A DNA stretch of 45,939 nucleotides from Dinochytrium kinnereticum (Eukaryota > Chytridiomycota > Chytridiomycetes > Chytridiales > Chytridiaceae), in assembly GCA_027604005.1 (NCBI GenBank), contig JADGJT010000176.1, positions 1 to 45,939 on the forward strand. Direction: 5' to 3'. The first letter of the stretch is position 1, and each line of letters begins with the position of its first letter. Both the position numbers and the translations under genes were made by a program. Shown here one piece after another: positions 1-10,833 of the stretch. Under the pieces are notes generated by a model. That model worked only from the letters and a program-made list of their open reading frames with translations, made no database searches and was not told the origin of the DNA.

Positions 1-1638
1 TTGAAGATATCCATTAAAAAAAAAAAAAAAAAAAACAAGCACTTCTCCTCCATAGAGCAAACAAGAAACAAACTACAAGCAACGACAACAACTCCCCCGC
101 CACCAAATTCACCTTGCACTCAAACAAAAGATAAAGAAAGAAAAAAAGAAAGAAAGGTTAAAAGAACAGAAAAGCAAAGAAAAAGAAAAGAAAAAAAGAA
201 TGTAGGTTGTGCCTTTTAGCAGGACCTTTCCCCCCCCCCCCCCCAAAAAAAAAGAGGAAGGAAGGAAAGTTCGGGATCTTCAAAAAACCTCACACCCGCA
301 CCCACAAAAGTGATAACACGACAACCCATAGACCGCTCTCCCGCCTCCAAAACCAGAACTCAACAGGCCCATCAAAACCCAACCCCAAAATCTCTCCCTC
401 TACCCAAGCCCCAAAATCAACCTCGCCCCCCCCCAAAAAAAAAATTTGAAAAAGAGGGCAAGGAAGAAGCTGGGCGGAAAGGATAAAAACAAAAGAGAGA
501 AGATTGAGGGGAACAGGAGGCCGCAAGTCAAAAGAGGTAAGCGCGGGTTGGATGTGGGGATCAAGGAAAACGAACAACCACTTCCTCAATTGAGCTTCTG
601 AGGAGGAGCCGCCTTTTATCGTGATCTCGGGTTTGGTCTTCCCCCCTTGCTCTGATTTTCCAAACATTGGTGTTGTTGGAAAGGCTTCTCCGGGCGCTGA
701 AGAGTTGGGTCTTGGATCTTCAGCGCGGTGGAGTTTCAAGGGGGGGGGAGGGGTATCACAGGTGGGGAGGGAAGGGACTGTATTGGCGCTCTGCATATGT
801 GCGGGGAAAGGTAAGGAATAACAACGAAAAACGTGACGAGAAAACTTAAGTGACAGAAACAGCTACAAGCCTTGAATTATACCTGCTCCTACAAACCTTT
901 CCGAAGATAGTGATTAGGCTGGCAAATTCACATAATATGAAGTGGACACGTTGAGAGCTTACTTATCACCAAAAGGGCCAACCATCACCTTCCTCGACAA
1001 TATCGCTCTGAGCCTGGAAATAGGAAAACTAAACCCTTGAAAAGAAGAAAAAAAGGGGATAGGGGGGGTGGGAGGGGTGGGAGGTAACAACATATTCCCC
1101 GCGCAACTACCCCCTCACAAACCTCAAAAAAAAACAGATAAGAAAAGAAAAAAGAGAAAACAACCGTGAACTCAAAGAGGCTTTTAATCGTCAACAAAAA
1201 AAAAGAGAAGAAGTGAAAAAATGACTGGATTCCAGATCCAAGAGAACAAAACAAAAACGTCCAAAGAACCAGGACAACCAAAATCAGCATGGGGTCGACA
1301 AACAAATCTATTCCAATAAAACGAAAACGTGGGTGAAAAAGCATTCATCAAATAAAGGATGTATGGTTAGATTGAAATGCCAATCTCCGGAACGATCCAG
1401 TTGCGAGGGAATCAGCAAAAAATCCCCGAACAACAGAAGGGAAAAACGACACCGCCTTCCAAGTCAAAGAACGACGCAGCGTCAGACCTCAGGACAAAAC
1501 AAAGGAGAAAACATAAAGGATTTTGTAAGAGGGGGAGTGATTGGCGAAAGGGCGTGGGTAGGGAACGAAAGTCTGTGAAGAGATGGTTCATGACAAAGCA
1601 AACCAAACAAAAGCCAGGCAGCATAAGCCTACCCCCAT
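1..1638. other. Intergenic, low-complexity sequence
   Basis: No gene is supported here. The stretch has a run of A at 16-35, a run of C at about 230-244 followed directly by A, purine-rich AAAG/GGAAGG tracts, and a G-rich tract near 741-755. A minus-strand open frame covers 290-796, but it is Pro/Leu/Phe-rich, reads through homopolymers and matches nothing I know. I cannot exclude a 5' exon of a gene running off the left edge. The right part is the 3' flank of the minus-strand carrier gene. Confidence 0.5.
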
Positions 1639-2971
1639 CTACCAAAGCTGGTGCATGACCTCAAGAGAGGCAGCCCTGCCGAGGAACCCGGCAGCGTTGG
1701 CAGGGAAAGCCCTAAGAAGAGCAGGACCGAGACCCTTGAACAAAGCTCCGGGACCCTCATTACGAACCATCTTCAGCGCGCAGTCAACAAATCCGTTGTA
1801 GGTTCCAGCGGGGGAAGATTGGATCCTGGACTTGATGACATCGGGGGGAATGGCAATGGACCACATGGCGACACCGGCCATACCTAGGTGAAAAGGGGCG
1901 GGCAAGAAAAGACGTAGGCAAGAATGATATCGTTAGAGAATCAGCTCATTGAAGAAGGACACAGAGCAAGTGAGCCTGACACAACACTCAAAACTAAGCT
2001 ACTCACCTCCAGAGAAAAGAACAGCACCAACAGACATGGTGTCGCTGTTGCCCTTCAGCAACCTGTAGAAGTACTCGTACGCAACAAAGTAGGCGGCAGA
2101 CCCAGGAATATCACGAGCCAATGTAGCAACAGTACCACGGTAAAGCCCGCCAATCCCACCCTCCTTGAACATACCCCTTCCAGCGTCAAACATATTATTG
2201 TACTTGACACCACCCTTGACCTGGTCCTGGGTCTGCATAACGACCTTGATGCGCTCCATCGGGGTGGTGACGATGGTGGTGGGGATGGCGGAGAAGCCGC
2301 CGGCAATTGCGAATTCGAGCATGGTGAGGTCCTTGCTAGCACGCTTGGGGGTGGCGGCCCAAACGAGCTTCTGACCGACATCGTAGGACTGTTGGGGATC
2401 GTTCGAGAAAGACGGGAGGACGGGGGAGGTGTGGTCAGGCAGTGGTCAGGCAGTTGTGGTGGGCTTTTTGAAAGACGTGACGTAACAACAGAAAATCAAA
2501 GCCTCACCCAGAAGGACAGGGCGAACATGGGAGTAACGCCGATCAGCGGCGAGGTCATGCCCTTGTAGAGACCAAAGAAGCCCTCCTTGGCGATGGTCTG
2601 CTTGAAGCAGTCCGCAAGGCCCTTGTACTGGTTGCTGGTCTGGAGCCTGACCTTGAGGGTGTCGAATGGGTGCTGATGGATGACCGAGGCAACCGTCCAT
2701 CCGATCCATTCACCGAGCAAGCGGCCACAGAGAACAAGGCGCAGCGAAGAGAATTCATGAAAGAGGAGACAGATCAGAACAGGCTGAACGAACAGATTGC
2801 AACGAGAAGAACGCGAGTCATCCCAGACAGACAAAGGGGATGATCCTCTTCCATAACGACTGTTGCACTCACACCGGCCAGGACGTTAGCGATTCCACCA
2901 AAGCCGCCTGAGAGGAAGGCCTTCAGCTGGTCAACCTCGCGGGTGAGCTGCTTCTTCTTGCCGTCGGACAT
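1639..2971 (-). CDS. CRC1: Mitochondrial carnitine/acylcarnitine carrier (SLC25A20/CRC1 family)
   Basis: Inner-membrane carrier that exchanges acylcarnitine for carnitine to feed fatty acids to matrix beta-oxidation. Four exons on the minus strand (2971-2873, 2672-2508, 2388-2007, 1883-1639) join in frame to 296 residues, the normal carrier length. Three tandem repeats are visible. Signatures are HPFDTLKVRLQT (from residue 34), TTPMERIKV (Pro about 131) and IPPDVIKSR (about 227-235). The pieces GVTPMFALSFW, DIPGSAAYFVAYE and RAFPANAAGFLG resemble the carnitine carrier more than other SLC25 members. All junctions are GT-AG. It starts back-to-back with the GT2 gene, sharing a 544-bp intergenic region. 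Substrate is inferred from the subfamily motifs; a related acyl or ornithine carrier is the alternative. Confidence 0.88.
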
Positions 2972-3515
2972 TGCGCGGGGTGTGGGGTGTGTGTGTGAGG
3001 GGGGGGGGGTGTCGCAGGTGGGAAAGAGGAAGAGGATGGACTCGTGGGATCCTTTCGCCAGAAAATAAAATAAAATAAAATGAAAAATTAATTTTCTTTC
3101 GTTTCTTCTTTTTCGCTTTTGCCCGTGTGCAAGCTCATTGGATGGTTTGGCCAGGGCTCCCAGCCAATCAGCACGCAGCATCAGCCGGGTGATTGCATGG
3201 GTTATTTCAGCCGCATGTGGATGAATGTCACGCCTCCCGCATTGGCCCGAGGGCAACGAACTGACAATTCGCTTAGCTTTGAAACTCCGCCCATGCCCTG
3301 CATGCATGACAATCCTCCTGTCTCTCTGCCACCACAGCCAAACCAGCAGCAACAGACTGCACACTCCTCCCCAGAACCCCCCCCCTGGTCATGTTCAAAT
3401 TCAATTAATGGATAAATAAATAAATAAATATTAGCGTTGGATTTCTTGCTCACAGCTCTCCGCCAGTCCGTCATCACCTCCCCCTCCTCGCCTTCGCTGG
3501 AGGCACGGGGATGCA
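2972..3515. promoter_or_regulatory. Divergent promoter region between carrier and GT2 genes
   Basis: This 544-bp region separates two divergently transcribed genes. It contains CCAAT at 3174-3178 and the inverted form ATTGG at 3137-3141, about 35 bp apart, which could bind the HAP/NF-Y complex. A G-run at 2999-3009 reads as poly-C in the carrier 5' leader about 30 nt before its ATG. AAAAT repeats lie near 3060-3080 and a TAAA repeat near 3413-3430. Only the motifs are seen; function is inferred. Confidence 0.4.
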
Positions 3516-6342
3516 ATGTTCTACCTCACAAAGGAGTACCTGCCCATCTTCATCCCTCTCGGCTTCATTGGCATCTACAGGTGGTTCTGGTACGTGGTGA
3601 AGCTGCTTGCCTTTTGTCTCTACAAGCCCATCAAGCCCCGCAGGCGTCCAAGGTTTATATCGAGTCGAGATGTCACCATCCTTGTTCCCACCATTGACTC
3701 TGGAGAGGAGATTAAGGCTGCTGTGAGGACGTGGCTGGCTAATAAGCCTTTTGAGGTCATCTTTGTCACAACGGAGAAGGCCAGGATTGAGCTGGAGGAG
3801 TTGGCCAAGGAGGTGGACCCTGGGGGTGAGATTGTGAAGGTCATCACCATCGCCAAGCCCAACAAGCGGAATCAGATGACGGCTGGGATCAATCATGTGA
3901 AGACGGAGATCACGGTGTTTTGCGATGATGATGTGATATGGCCTGAAACCATGCTCAAGTATATGCTTGCGCCATTTGAGGACAAGCAGATGGGGGGAGT
4001 TGGTGAGTCTTGCATCATTCCGACTTCTCGTCCGTCATGTTGATGATCTTTTTAACAGGAACAAGCCAGGTGGCTATACCTGTTGGAAAACGAATGTCAA
4101 TCTGGGAGATTCTCGCTGCGTTCCGTCTCTCGGTAAGTCTTCCGCACTGTTACCTTTTCTTTGAACGCAGGCCTAAATGCACCATGCTTACCTTGGTGCC
4201 GTTCCCTCATAGATGAGAAATATCGAGATTACCTCCTCGACCTATATTGACGGTGGCGTCTGTTGCCTCTCTGGCCGCACGGCCGCCTACCGAACCTGCA
4301 TACTCCGTGATCCTCACTTTCAGTGGGAATTCACCCACGAATTCTGGGTTGGCAAATACCATCAGCACTCTGGGGACGACAAATTCCTAACTCGGTGGAT
4401 GCACTCCCACCGTTGGAAGACCTATATTCAGTGTTGCCCAGAAGCTGAGCTTCAATCTACTTTTAAGAATAACTGGAGGTTCCTGAAGCAATTGCTGAGG
4501 TGGACGCGCAACACATGGCGATCTGATATCAAGAGTTTGTTTTACGAGCGGCACATATGGAGACGGCATCCTTTTGTCGCCTTCTCGATGTTGGATAAAT
4601 TCTTCAACCCTCTCACGCTTCTTGCTGGTCCAATCACCGTTGCCTACTTCAGCACCATAAACGACGGGAGACTTCCTTACTGGATCATCATTGTCTCCTA
4701 CCTATCCTGGCTCTTCATCACAAGGTTGATCAAATACGCCCCGCACTTTGTCAAACGACCGCAGGACGTTTTTAGCATACCGGTCTGGCTCATATTCAAC
4801 ATTGTATTTGCCATTATGAAGGTTTACTGTCTCTTTACCCTCCGTGTCACGGACTGGGGCACGAGAGTTGGAGCCGATGATAATAAGGAGAAAGAAGATC
4901 TGTCCATTTACCAACCCAGGTGGATGGACGACGATGGAGCATCGACTTACCATGGAGAAGAAGATGAATATGATCATGGATATAGTTCTGGAGGCAGCGA
5001 CGACGATGAAAAAGACGCTGGTGATCATAGATCTTCTCAGAACAGAAGAATGAGCAAGCGCAAGTTTTCCCCTGAGAGCAGTCCGAGGTCAGGGCTTCGT
5101 GGAATTGAAGTTGACCTGGCCATATCAAAGCCAAGACGTAAGGATTCGGATCGATATAGCGTGGGAGCCGTCTACGATGAAAGTCTGGCCATGCACGCCC
5201 CAAGAAAACCCAGTGGCCGTGGTCCCGTCGCTTCGTTCTTCTCATCCGCCCTATTCAGAAATTCAGGTGGGTTGCCGCATCGAGAGGAGAGGGGAGGCTG
5301 TCATGGAAGCGAAGGACTTTCAAGGGATGCATCCCCGCGAAGGAACCATCGATTATCATCTTTGGACCTTGGGCGGCCCAAACCCGAACCTCCGTTCTCC
5401 CCAAATGCGGAAGGCTCGACCGAGGGCATGTCCTTCCTCTCCCTGCTCCGAAGAGGGCGGGCACCTGAGAGTCCGACCAACATGTTCAAGACATCTGCGG
5501 CGGGATCTGGGACCTGCGAAACGTCGTCTATTGCAACACCTGGAATGGGTGAACGGTCGCTTACTGCTCCTACTATTATCGAGGGATATCGGATAGGAGA
5601 TGAGTTGACTGCGATGACGCCTTCATCAGTAGAGGAAGGAAGAGGCGTTCCGATGCGTCACCGATCCGCAACCCTCATGTCTTGGGCTTCAGCGCGATCT
5701 GGCGGCAACGCACCTCACATCGCAATCGATCCAAATGGGATTGAAGTTGAGGAAGATGGAGGAAGAGCTTCGAAGAGAAGACCGTCCACCATCCTATCGG
5801 CACTGTCTGGCATGCTCGTCCCCCACGCCGGAACTCTTGCAGAAGAGGAGGGGGTTGAGGCAGCAGACCAGGGTGCATCGAGAAAACGAGGACGTGATTC
5901 CCATGTTCGACATCAACCCCCACCTCCGGGATCGACGCGGGTCATCAAATCAGCGATGCGGAAGTCTGGTCCACCACCCGGTGGTGTCATGAATGCATCC
6001 GAGGGGGTCGTGATGAAAGGCGGAAAGTGGGTGTCATCGCTGATGATGGTGTTTGGGGTCAACACCAAGGCCGCGGAATCCGCTTCCCCACCAGCTTTGA
6101 TGCAATCCGATCATGGGTTCTTGCAAAGCTCTGGGGGGGAAGCTGGCGAAGGTGACGTTGTCGCGCCGGTTTTGCCGTCCAAAAGGGTCATTTTGGTGCC
6201 GCCTGATGCGCCGGCGTTTTTGTTTGATGAGATGCCTGGGTTGCAGGATTCGCTGAATAGGAGGGAGAAGAGGCCTTTGCCGAGGATAGTTCAGGCAGCA
6301 GAGGGGTCGACAAGTGGGGAGCGGAAAGAAGATGTGCGGTAG
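3516..6342 (+). CDS. Family 2 glycosyltransferase, Cps1/hyaluronan-synthase-like polysaccharide synthase
   Basis: Membrane GT2 polysaccharide synthase of the fungal Cps1 type. Exons 3516-4002, 4059-4132 and 4213-6342 give 896 residues. A membrane segment near residues 10-36 is followed by the GT-A domain with CDDDVIW (about 135-141), GDDKFLTRW (about 240-248) and QLLRWTRN (about 277-284), which are the DxD-type, acceptor and QxxRW motifs of processive GT2 enzymes. Hydrophobic segments follow at about 317-402. Beyond lies a cytosolic tail of almost 500 residues, acidic then Ser/Pro/Arg-rich and apparently disordered, much longer than the usual C-terminus. The second exon is only 74 nt but supplies the conserved TSQVAIPVGKR stretch. 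The product polymer is unknown; family members affect capsule, wall surface or hyphal growth. AATAAA at 6538-6543 is a plausible polyadenylation signal. Confidence 0.82.
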
Positions 6343-6874
6343 GGAGCCATGTCGGAGGAAGGGGTAGACCGTTGTTGAAGAAGCATTCTTAATGGTGGCT
6401 TTCCCTGTTTTGGTGTGATGAACCTAGTTTTTGCCTTGATATATTCGCCAGAAGACTGGCTTGTTTGCGAGATTTATTATTTGTTTCTTTTATTATTTCA
6501 CTCCTTTTTTTACATTGCACACTCACTTATATTTATAAATAAACCCCTCTACATACTAAGTTGTTTTTCATTTTAGTGATTCTTTTTCACTTGCCAATTA
6601 CATGTAAAACGGGATATAGAATCTTCTCAGACATAGAGATAAGCAAACGGTGATTTGGGGTGCAAGAATAAATACTTTAAATAGCTTGTTTTGCTAAAAA
6701 GCAAGAAGAAGAAAAAAAAAAAAAAAACAGGAAGAAAAAAACAAACAATGGGAATGAAGATCAATAATTAATTAAAGGGAACATTCTCAAACTCAAGAGC
6801 AGTGTTCACAAAACATATCCAAAACGACCATATTAAATAAAAAATAATAACGAAAAAGAAAGCAACCCAATCTC
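6343..6874. other. Convergent 3' intergenic region
   Basis: This AT-rich 532-bp stretch lies between two genes that point at each other. It holds the AATAAA at 6538-6543 for the upstream gene and an A-run near 6712-6727. No coding potential is seen. Confidence 0.6.
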
Positions 6875-8643
6875 TCATCCAGATGCCTCCCCAGTTCTCC
6901 TCCAAAACCCGGCAATCCCAGAAACCCTCCTACTCTTCCCCCCCGTTTCCGCTTCCCCGCTCTGCTCCAGAGGAATTGCATTCATAGAAGTTGATTTCCT
7001 CACGCAATGTCGCTCGTCGCCCCCGAAAGGATTGACAGGGAATGACAGCGACGGAGTAACCTTCCGAGGATTCGAACCGTCTTCCGTGGATTCGGTTGAC
7101 TTGCTCGAGATGTTGGATGACGAGGCGTTCATGCGGAGCTTTCCAAAGAGATTTGCGGGTGATGGTATAGAGAACCTCTTTGCGTTTGGCTGGTGGGTTT
7201 CTGCGATGGAGAGTGGTGCCGGGTCATTGTTCGGGGGTGCAGAGTATGGGCTCATTGTAGTTTGGGCCGAGTGATGGTTGAGATTGGCTGCATCCAGCCC
7301 TTTCGGGTTACTCGTGATGCTGATGCTGCTGTCCTGCGGTTGCGGATGATTGACGGCATTGCTGTCTGTTTCGTTCAATGCAGCTGATGCAACGGTAGGA
7401 AAATCTGTGCTTCCGACCGAAGTCACAACATGCGATGTAGGCATGGGGGGCATAGAGACAGGCCGCGAAGCAGCCAAGGATGGGATTGCATAAGAGTCAT
7501 CAGGCACACGCTCCATGGCCGATGCGGGCCGTACATACATTTCGTAAGGCGCAGTGTAGGTCTTTGAGTGATTTCTAGGAGGTGCGATAGGGTCAGCGGT
7601 GGCCGAAGTGACTTCACTCGACGTAACTTCAGGAAGGGGAGAGGCGCTGTAAGCTGACAGTGTCGACCTCGGCAATGAGATGTTGATGGGCTTGATGTCG
7701 CCCTCCAAATGATGCGACACTCTGCCAACGGATGCAAGGGATGAAGCCTTCGCAAGGTCTGATTTCTCCTCATGCTGTTTCATATCCAAAGCTACCTGGG
7801 GATTCACAGACTCTTCCACCCAATACTCAGGAGGCAAAGATGATGGAGTTTTTGAGGGAACTCGCGGTAACCCCATGTCTGACGGTTGATGGCCGTTGAC
7901 GCCCTCTAGTGAAACACTGGATGAGCTACCATCCAGCTTTGCCTGAGAAGATTCAGGACTACCGCCTCTGCTCAACCGAAGCCTAATGTTTTCTAAGCTC
8001 TTCTTGATGTTGATCTTGCTCTTGCCCAGCCCAGTTTTCACCTGATCCACGAAGCGATTCACGTTGTCGTTAAGAGTAGTCTTTCCGGCCTTTGACTCAG
8101 ACACAGGTACGTTACTGGGTCCTGATGGAACTGACGGCATCCCGTGGAAGGAGATTTGGGATTGTCCGGCAGAGCCTCGACGAGCATCTGATAATAAGCT
8201 AATCAGTCCTATGTAAACATAACGAGGATCTGCGGCCCAAATACCTAAAACTCACCGTGGGAATAAGGAACTATCGGAGGAATCATACTGCCAATAACCT
8301 GTGGAGCCGGGTAAGGGCCCCCGGATGCCCGCTTCTCCTGAACGGGTTCGGGAGAACCATACTGCGTTGCCATTTTCTGGGCCACCGGGTTGGTGAATTC
8401 TTGATATGCATCGGGAGGATGCGGCTCGTGGCGAGACTGGCTTTGCTGCTGCTGTGAGATCCATGTCTGCTTCTGTGTTTGATGAGGTTGGTACTGAGCC
8501 TGCTGGTGCTGGACGTCAGGGTGAAGAGGAGGCATCATCAAATGGTGGTGGTTGTGCTGCACTTCCTGCACATAAGTATTCTGCTGCAGCAGATGCGCTT
8601 GCTGCTGCTTCTGCTGCTGAGACCATCCTTGATCGTTGGCCAT
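6875..8643 (-). CDS. Gln-rich/Ser-rich low-complexity protein, function unknown
   Basis: Not recognised. Two exons (8643-8256 and 8187-6875) separated by a 68-nt GT-AG intron give 566 residues. The first about 110 residues are dominated by Gln and His, with QQQKQQQ-type runs. The rest is Ser/Pro/Thr-rich and probably disordered. One compact stretch near residues 157-190 (around VDQVKTGLGKSKINIKKSLE) is amphipathic and basic and could be a short helix. No enzyme motif, signal peptide or membrane segment is visible. It is transcribed divergently from the NUS1 gene across only 124 bp. Composition would fit a regulatory or adaptor protein, but that is a guess. Confidence 0.6.
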
Positions 8644-8767
8644 GAAGATCCGGTGACGAGTGGTTGGATTGACGGGTAGGGCTGCTATGGGTTGGTTTGG
8701 TGGTTTTGGTGAGATTGACAGATTTTGTTGTTTTCACGTTCCTCCACTACTATTCGCAGCCAACACC
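8644..8767. promoter_or_regulatory. Short bidirectional promoter
   Basis: Only 124 bp lie between the ATG of the minus-strand Gln-rich gene and the ATG of the plus-strand NUS1 gene, so both must start transcription from this region. No classical TATA box is evident; the sequence is rich in GGTTTGG/TTGG. Confidence 0.4.
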
Positions 8768-10427
8768 ATGCCGTCGCAACACCCACAGCAACCGGCAGCT
8801 GCCTCACCCTCGGACCTTCCTAAGGAAGAAAGCACAGCAAGAGGTCAACTGGGACCCTCTCATTCTTCTCTCCTCGCTCGGACCTACACCCTGGCCGTTC
8901 ACCTCCTCTCCGCCGTGCTTCATCTATTCAACTCCATTCACACTCGCGTGGCTTCTTGGACTCTCCAGCGTCTTTCTGTTCTCGGCACCTCGTTTTTTGT
9001 GGTGCAGTCAGAAGTTCAGGGGATTTTGTCAGGACCCTTAGAAGCGCCCACAGGACATAAGGTGGACGCAACGCCGAATGATAAGGCCTCAAAGGATGCC
9101 AAACCCTCGGCTACACGTCGTTTAATCCACGTGGCTGCGGTTTTAAAGCCTGAACTGGTTGAGGCATCATCAAAGCCTACTTGGCCCCTGCGATTGTTCT
9201 GGCGGTCATTCTTTGAGAAAAGTTCGGAGGGGAAGGTAGTTGAGGGGGAGAGGGGAAAGAAGATAGATGTGTCTATTATTGAGTTAATGGTTGATGACAT
9301 TAGCAAGCTTGCATGCTGGTGCTTGGCATCCGGTGTTGACCATTTATCAGTGTATGATCGTTCTGGTGGGTAAATGCCCTCGAGAAATTTGAGAGTTGGC
9401 CCTTGAACGCTAACAGTTATTGGTAACAACATAACAGGTACTCTAAAGGCCAACCGTGACCTTATCTCATCTCAGCTTTCAAAAACGTTTCTTGACTTTG
9501 CAAAACCCATCCCTCGCACCCCCCTCTCTTTAAAGCAAGATAACAAGGTCACATCTCCTTCGGATTCGAAGCTCTCACTTTTCCGTATCAGTGTCGCAGG
9601 AAAGGACGATACCATGGTAACATTTTCATCTCCTCCTCTTCTCAAGAGGGTGGTATCAGGAGTGAAGCTGGCAGAGGAGGATGAAGGGTGGGAGGTAGTT
9701 TCGGATATCCCAGGCTCGCCAGCCTTATCTTCAGATCAGGATTCGTCTTTGCGAAAGAGGCGTCCGGCCGGATCTGGGCCTGGAGCAAAGGATACTGTGG
9801 GGCCTACTTCCACCGTGACAAGGGATGTGGATAATGGGAATATGGATGTGATCCGACTTTTACAGAAGGAGAGAAGGATGCTTAGTATTCATCTTCTCGA
9901 TGAGGAAGATGGAAAGGGGGCGGTGGCTCAAGCTGCAAGGGAAATGGCGGAAAAGGGAGGAAAGGCCACGGTCGATGTTAAGACCTTGGAATCCCTTCTC
10001 AACAAAGCAGGTATGCCTCCAAACATTATATTCCTGTCTTTTTTCTTTTTTCTCTATTCTGTTTATTCTGTAAAGTAGATGGTGAATGATCCTTTGGGTC
10101 TCTATACATCTTTTATCTCAATCTCATCCATTTCCGGTTTGTTAAAAAGGCGTCCCCGAGCCTCAACTTCTTTACGTATTTGGAGACGTGACAGAGCCGT
10201 TAACATTGGAAGGATATCCACCCTGGATGATACGAGTGACCGAAATGTGGTAAGCATCGTTTTCAAGAATTGGGCGACCGCGTGCTTTTCGGATGTTTGA
10301 CTTTCTTATTTTCTCAATGGATTGTGAAATACATAGGCAAGTGAAGGGTGATGGACGCGTCCGATACCAAGACTTCTTGCGTGGGCTGTACAAGTTCTCT
10401 CGATGTATTCAACGATTCGGACGTTAA
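8768..10427 (+). CDS. NUS1: Dehydrodolichyl diphosphate synthase complex subunit NUS1 (NgBR homologue)
   Basis: Accessory subunit of ER cis-prenyltransferase, which makes dehydrodolichyl diphosphate, the precursor of the dolichol carrier used in protein glycosylation. Exons 8768-9365, 9438-10010, 10150-10249 and 10337-10427 join in frame to 453 residues. Hydrophobic helices sit near residues 35-85, as expected for the membrane-anchored N-terminus. The C-terminus carries the diagnostic block: PQLLYVFGDV, YPPWMIRVTE, then YQDFLRGLYKFSRC and a terminal QRFGR, matching the NUS1/NgBR RxG ending that contributes to the active site. A Ser/Asp-rich insert near residues 285-350 makes it longer than the animal protein (about 290 residues). 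The third intron acceptor is AAAAAG. Confidence 0.85.
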
Positions 10428-10833
10428 GATAGGCATGAAAGTGTAGGGCAAAGGGAAAAAAAAAAGAGAGAAAAGAGAGCTAGAACCGGGGGGGAGGGGC
10501 TGCCCAGAGAAAGACTCCTCTGCAGAGTTACTTGCGTCTAGCTTATGTTAAAAAAACTTGCGGTGGCTTTTATCAAAGCGTTATTATCAAAGTTTAAGCA
10601 GCATCTCCGGGCATTTCACGGTCGACCCCAAACGGACGCAGAAATATCCCCAGAGCATGAACTTCTATATCGTTGATGAACTTCGTCAAATAAAAACCTG
10701 TCGAACACAACGGTAAACCCATTATTGGTTGGTGCGGCTTTTTTCTTGTGCTGCGGCGCCCTTTTTGGTTGACATTTCCAGCAAAGAGCTCTCTCTGTGA
10801 CGATTGACGAGACGACAACAGGCTCACAGAAGG

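Noticed and set aside
290..796. 168-codon minus-strand open frame
   Set aside because: It is Pro/Leu/Phe-rich, crosses homopolymers and matches no family; kept only as a remote possibility of an edge exon.
7068..7078. GGTTCGAATCC on the minus strand, resembling a tRNA T-loop box
   Set aside because: It lies inside the coding frame of the Gln-rich protein and no acceptor stem, D-loop or anticodon arm can be built around it.
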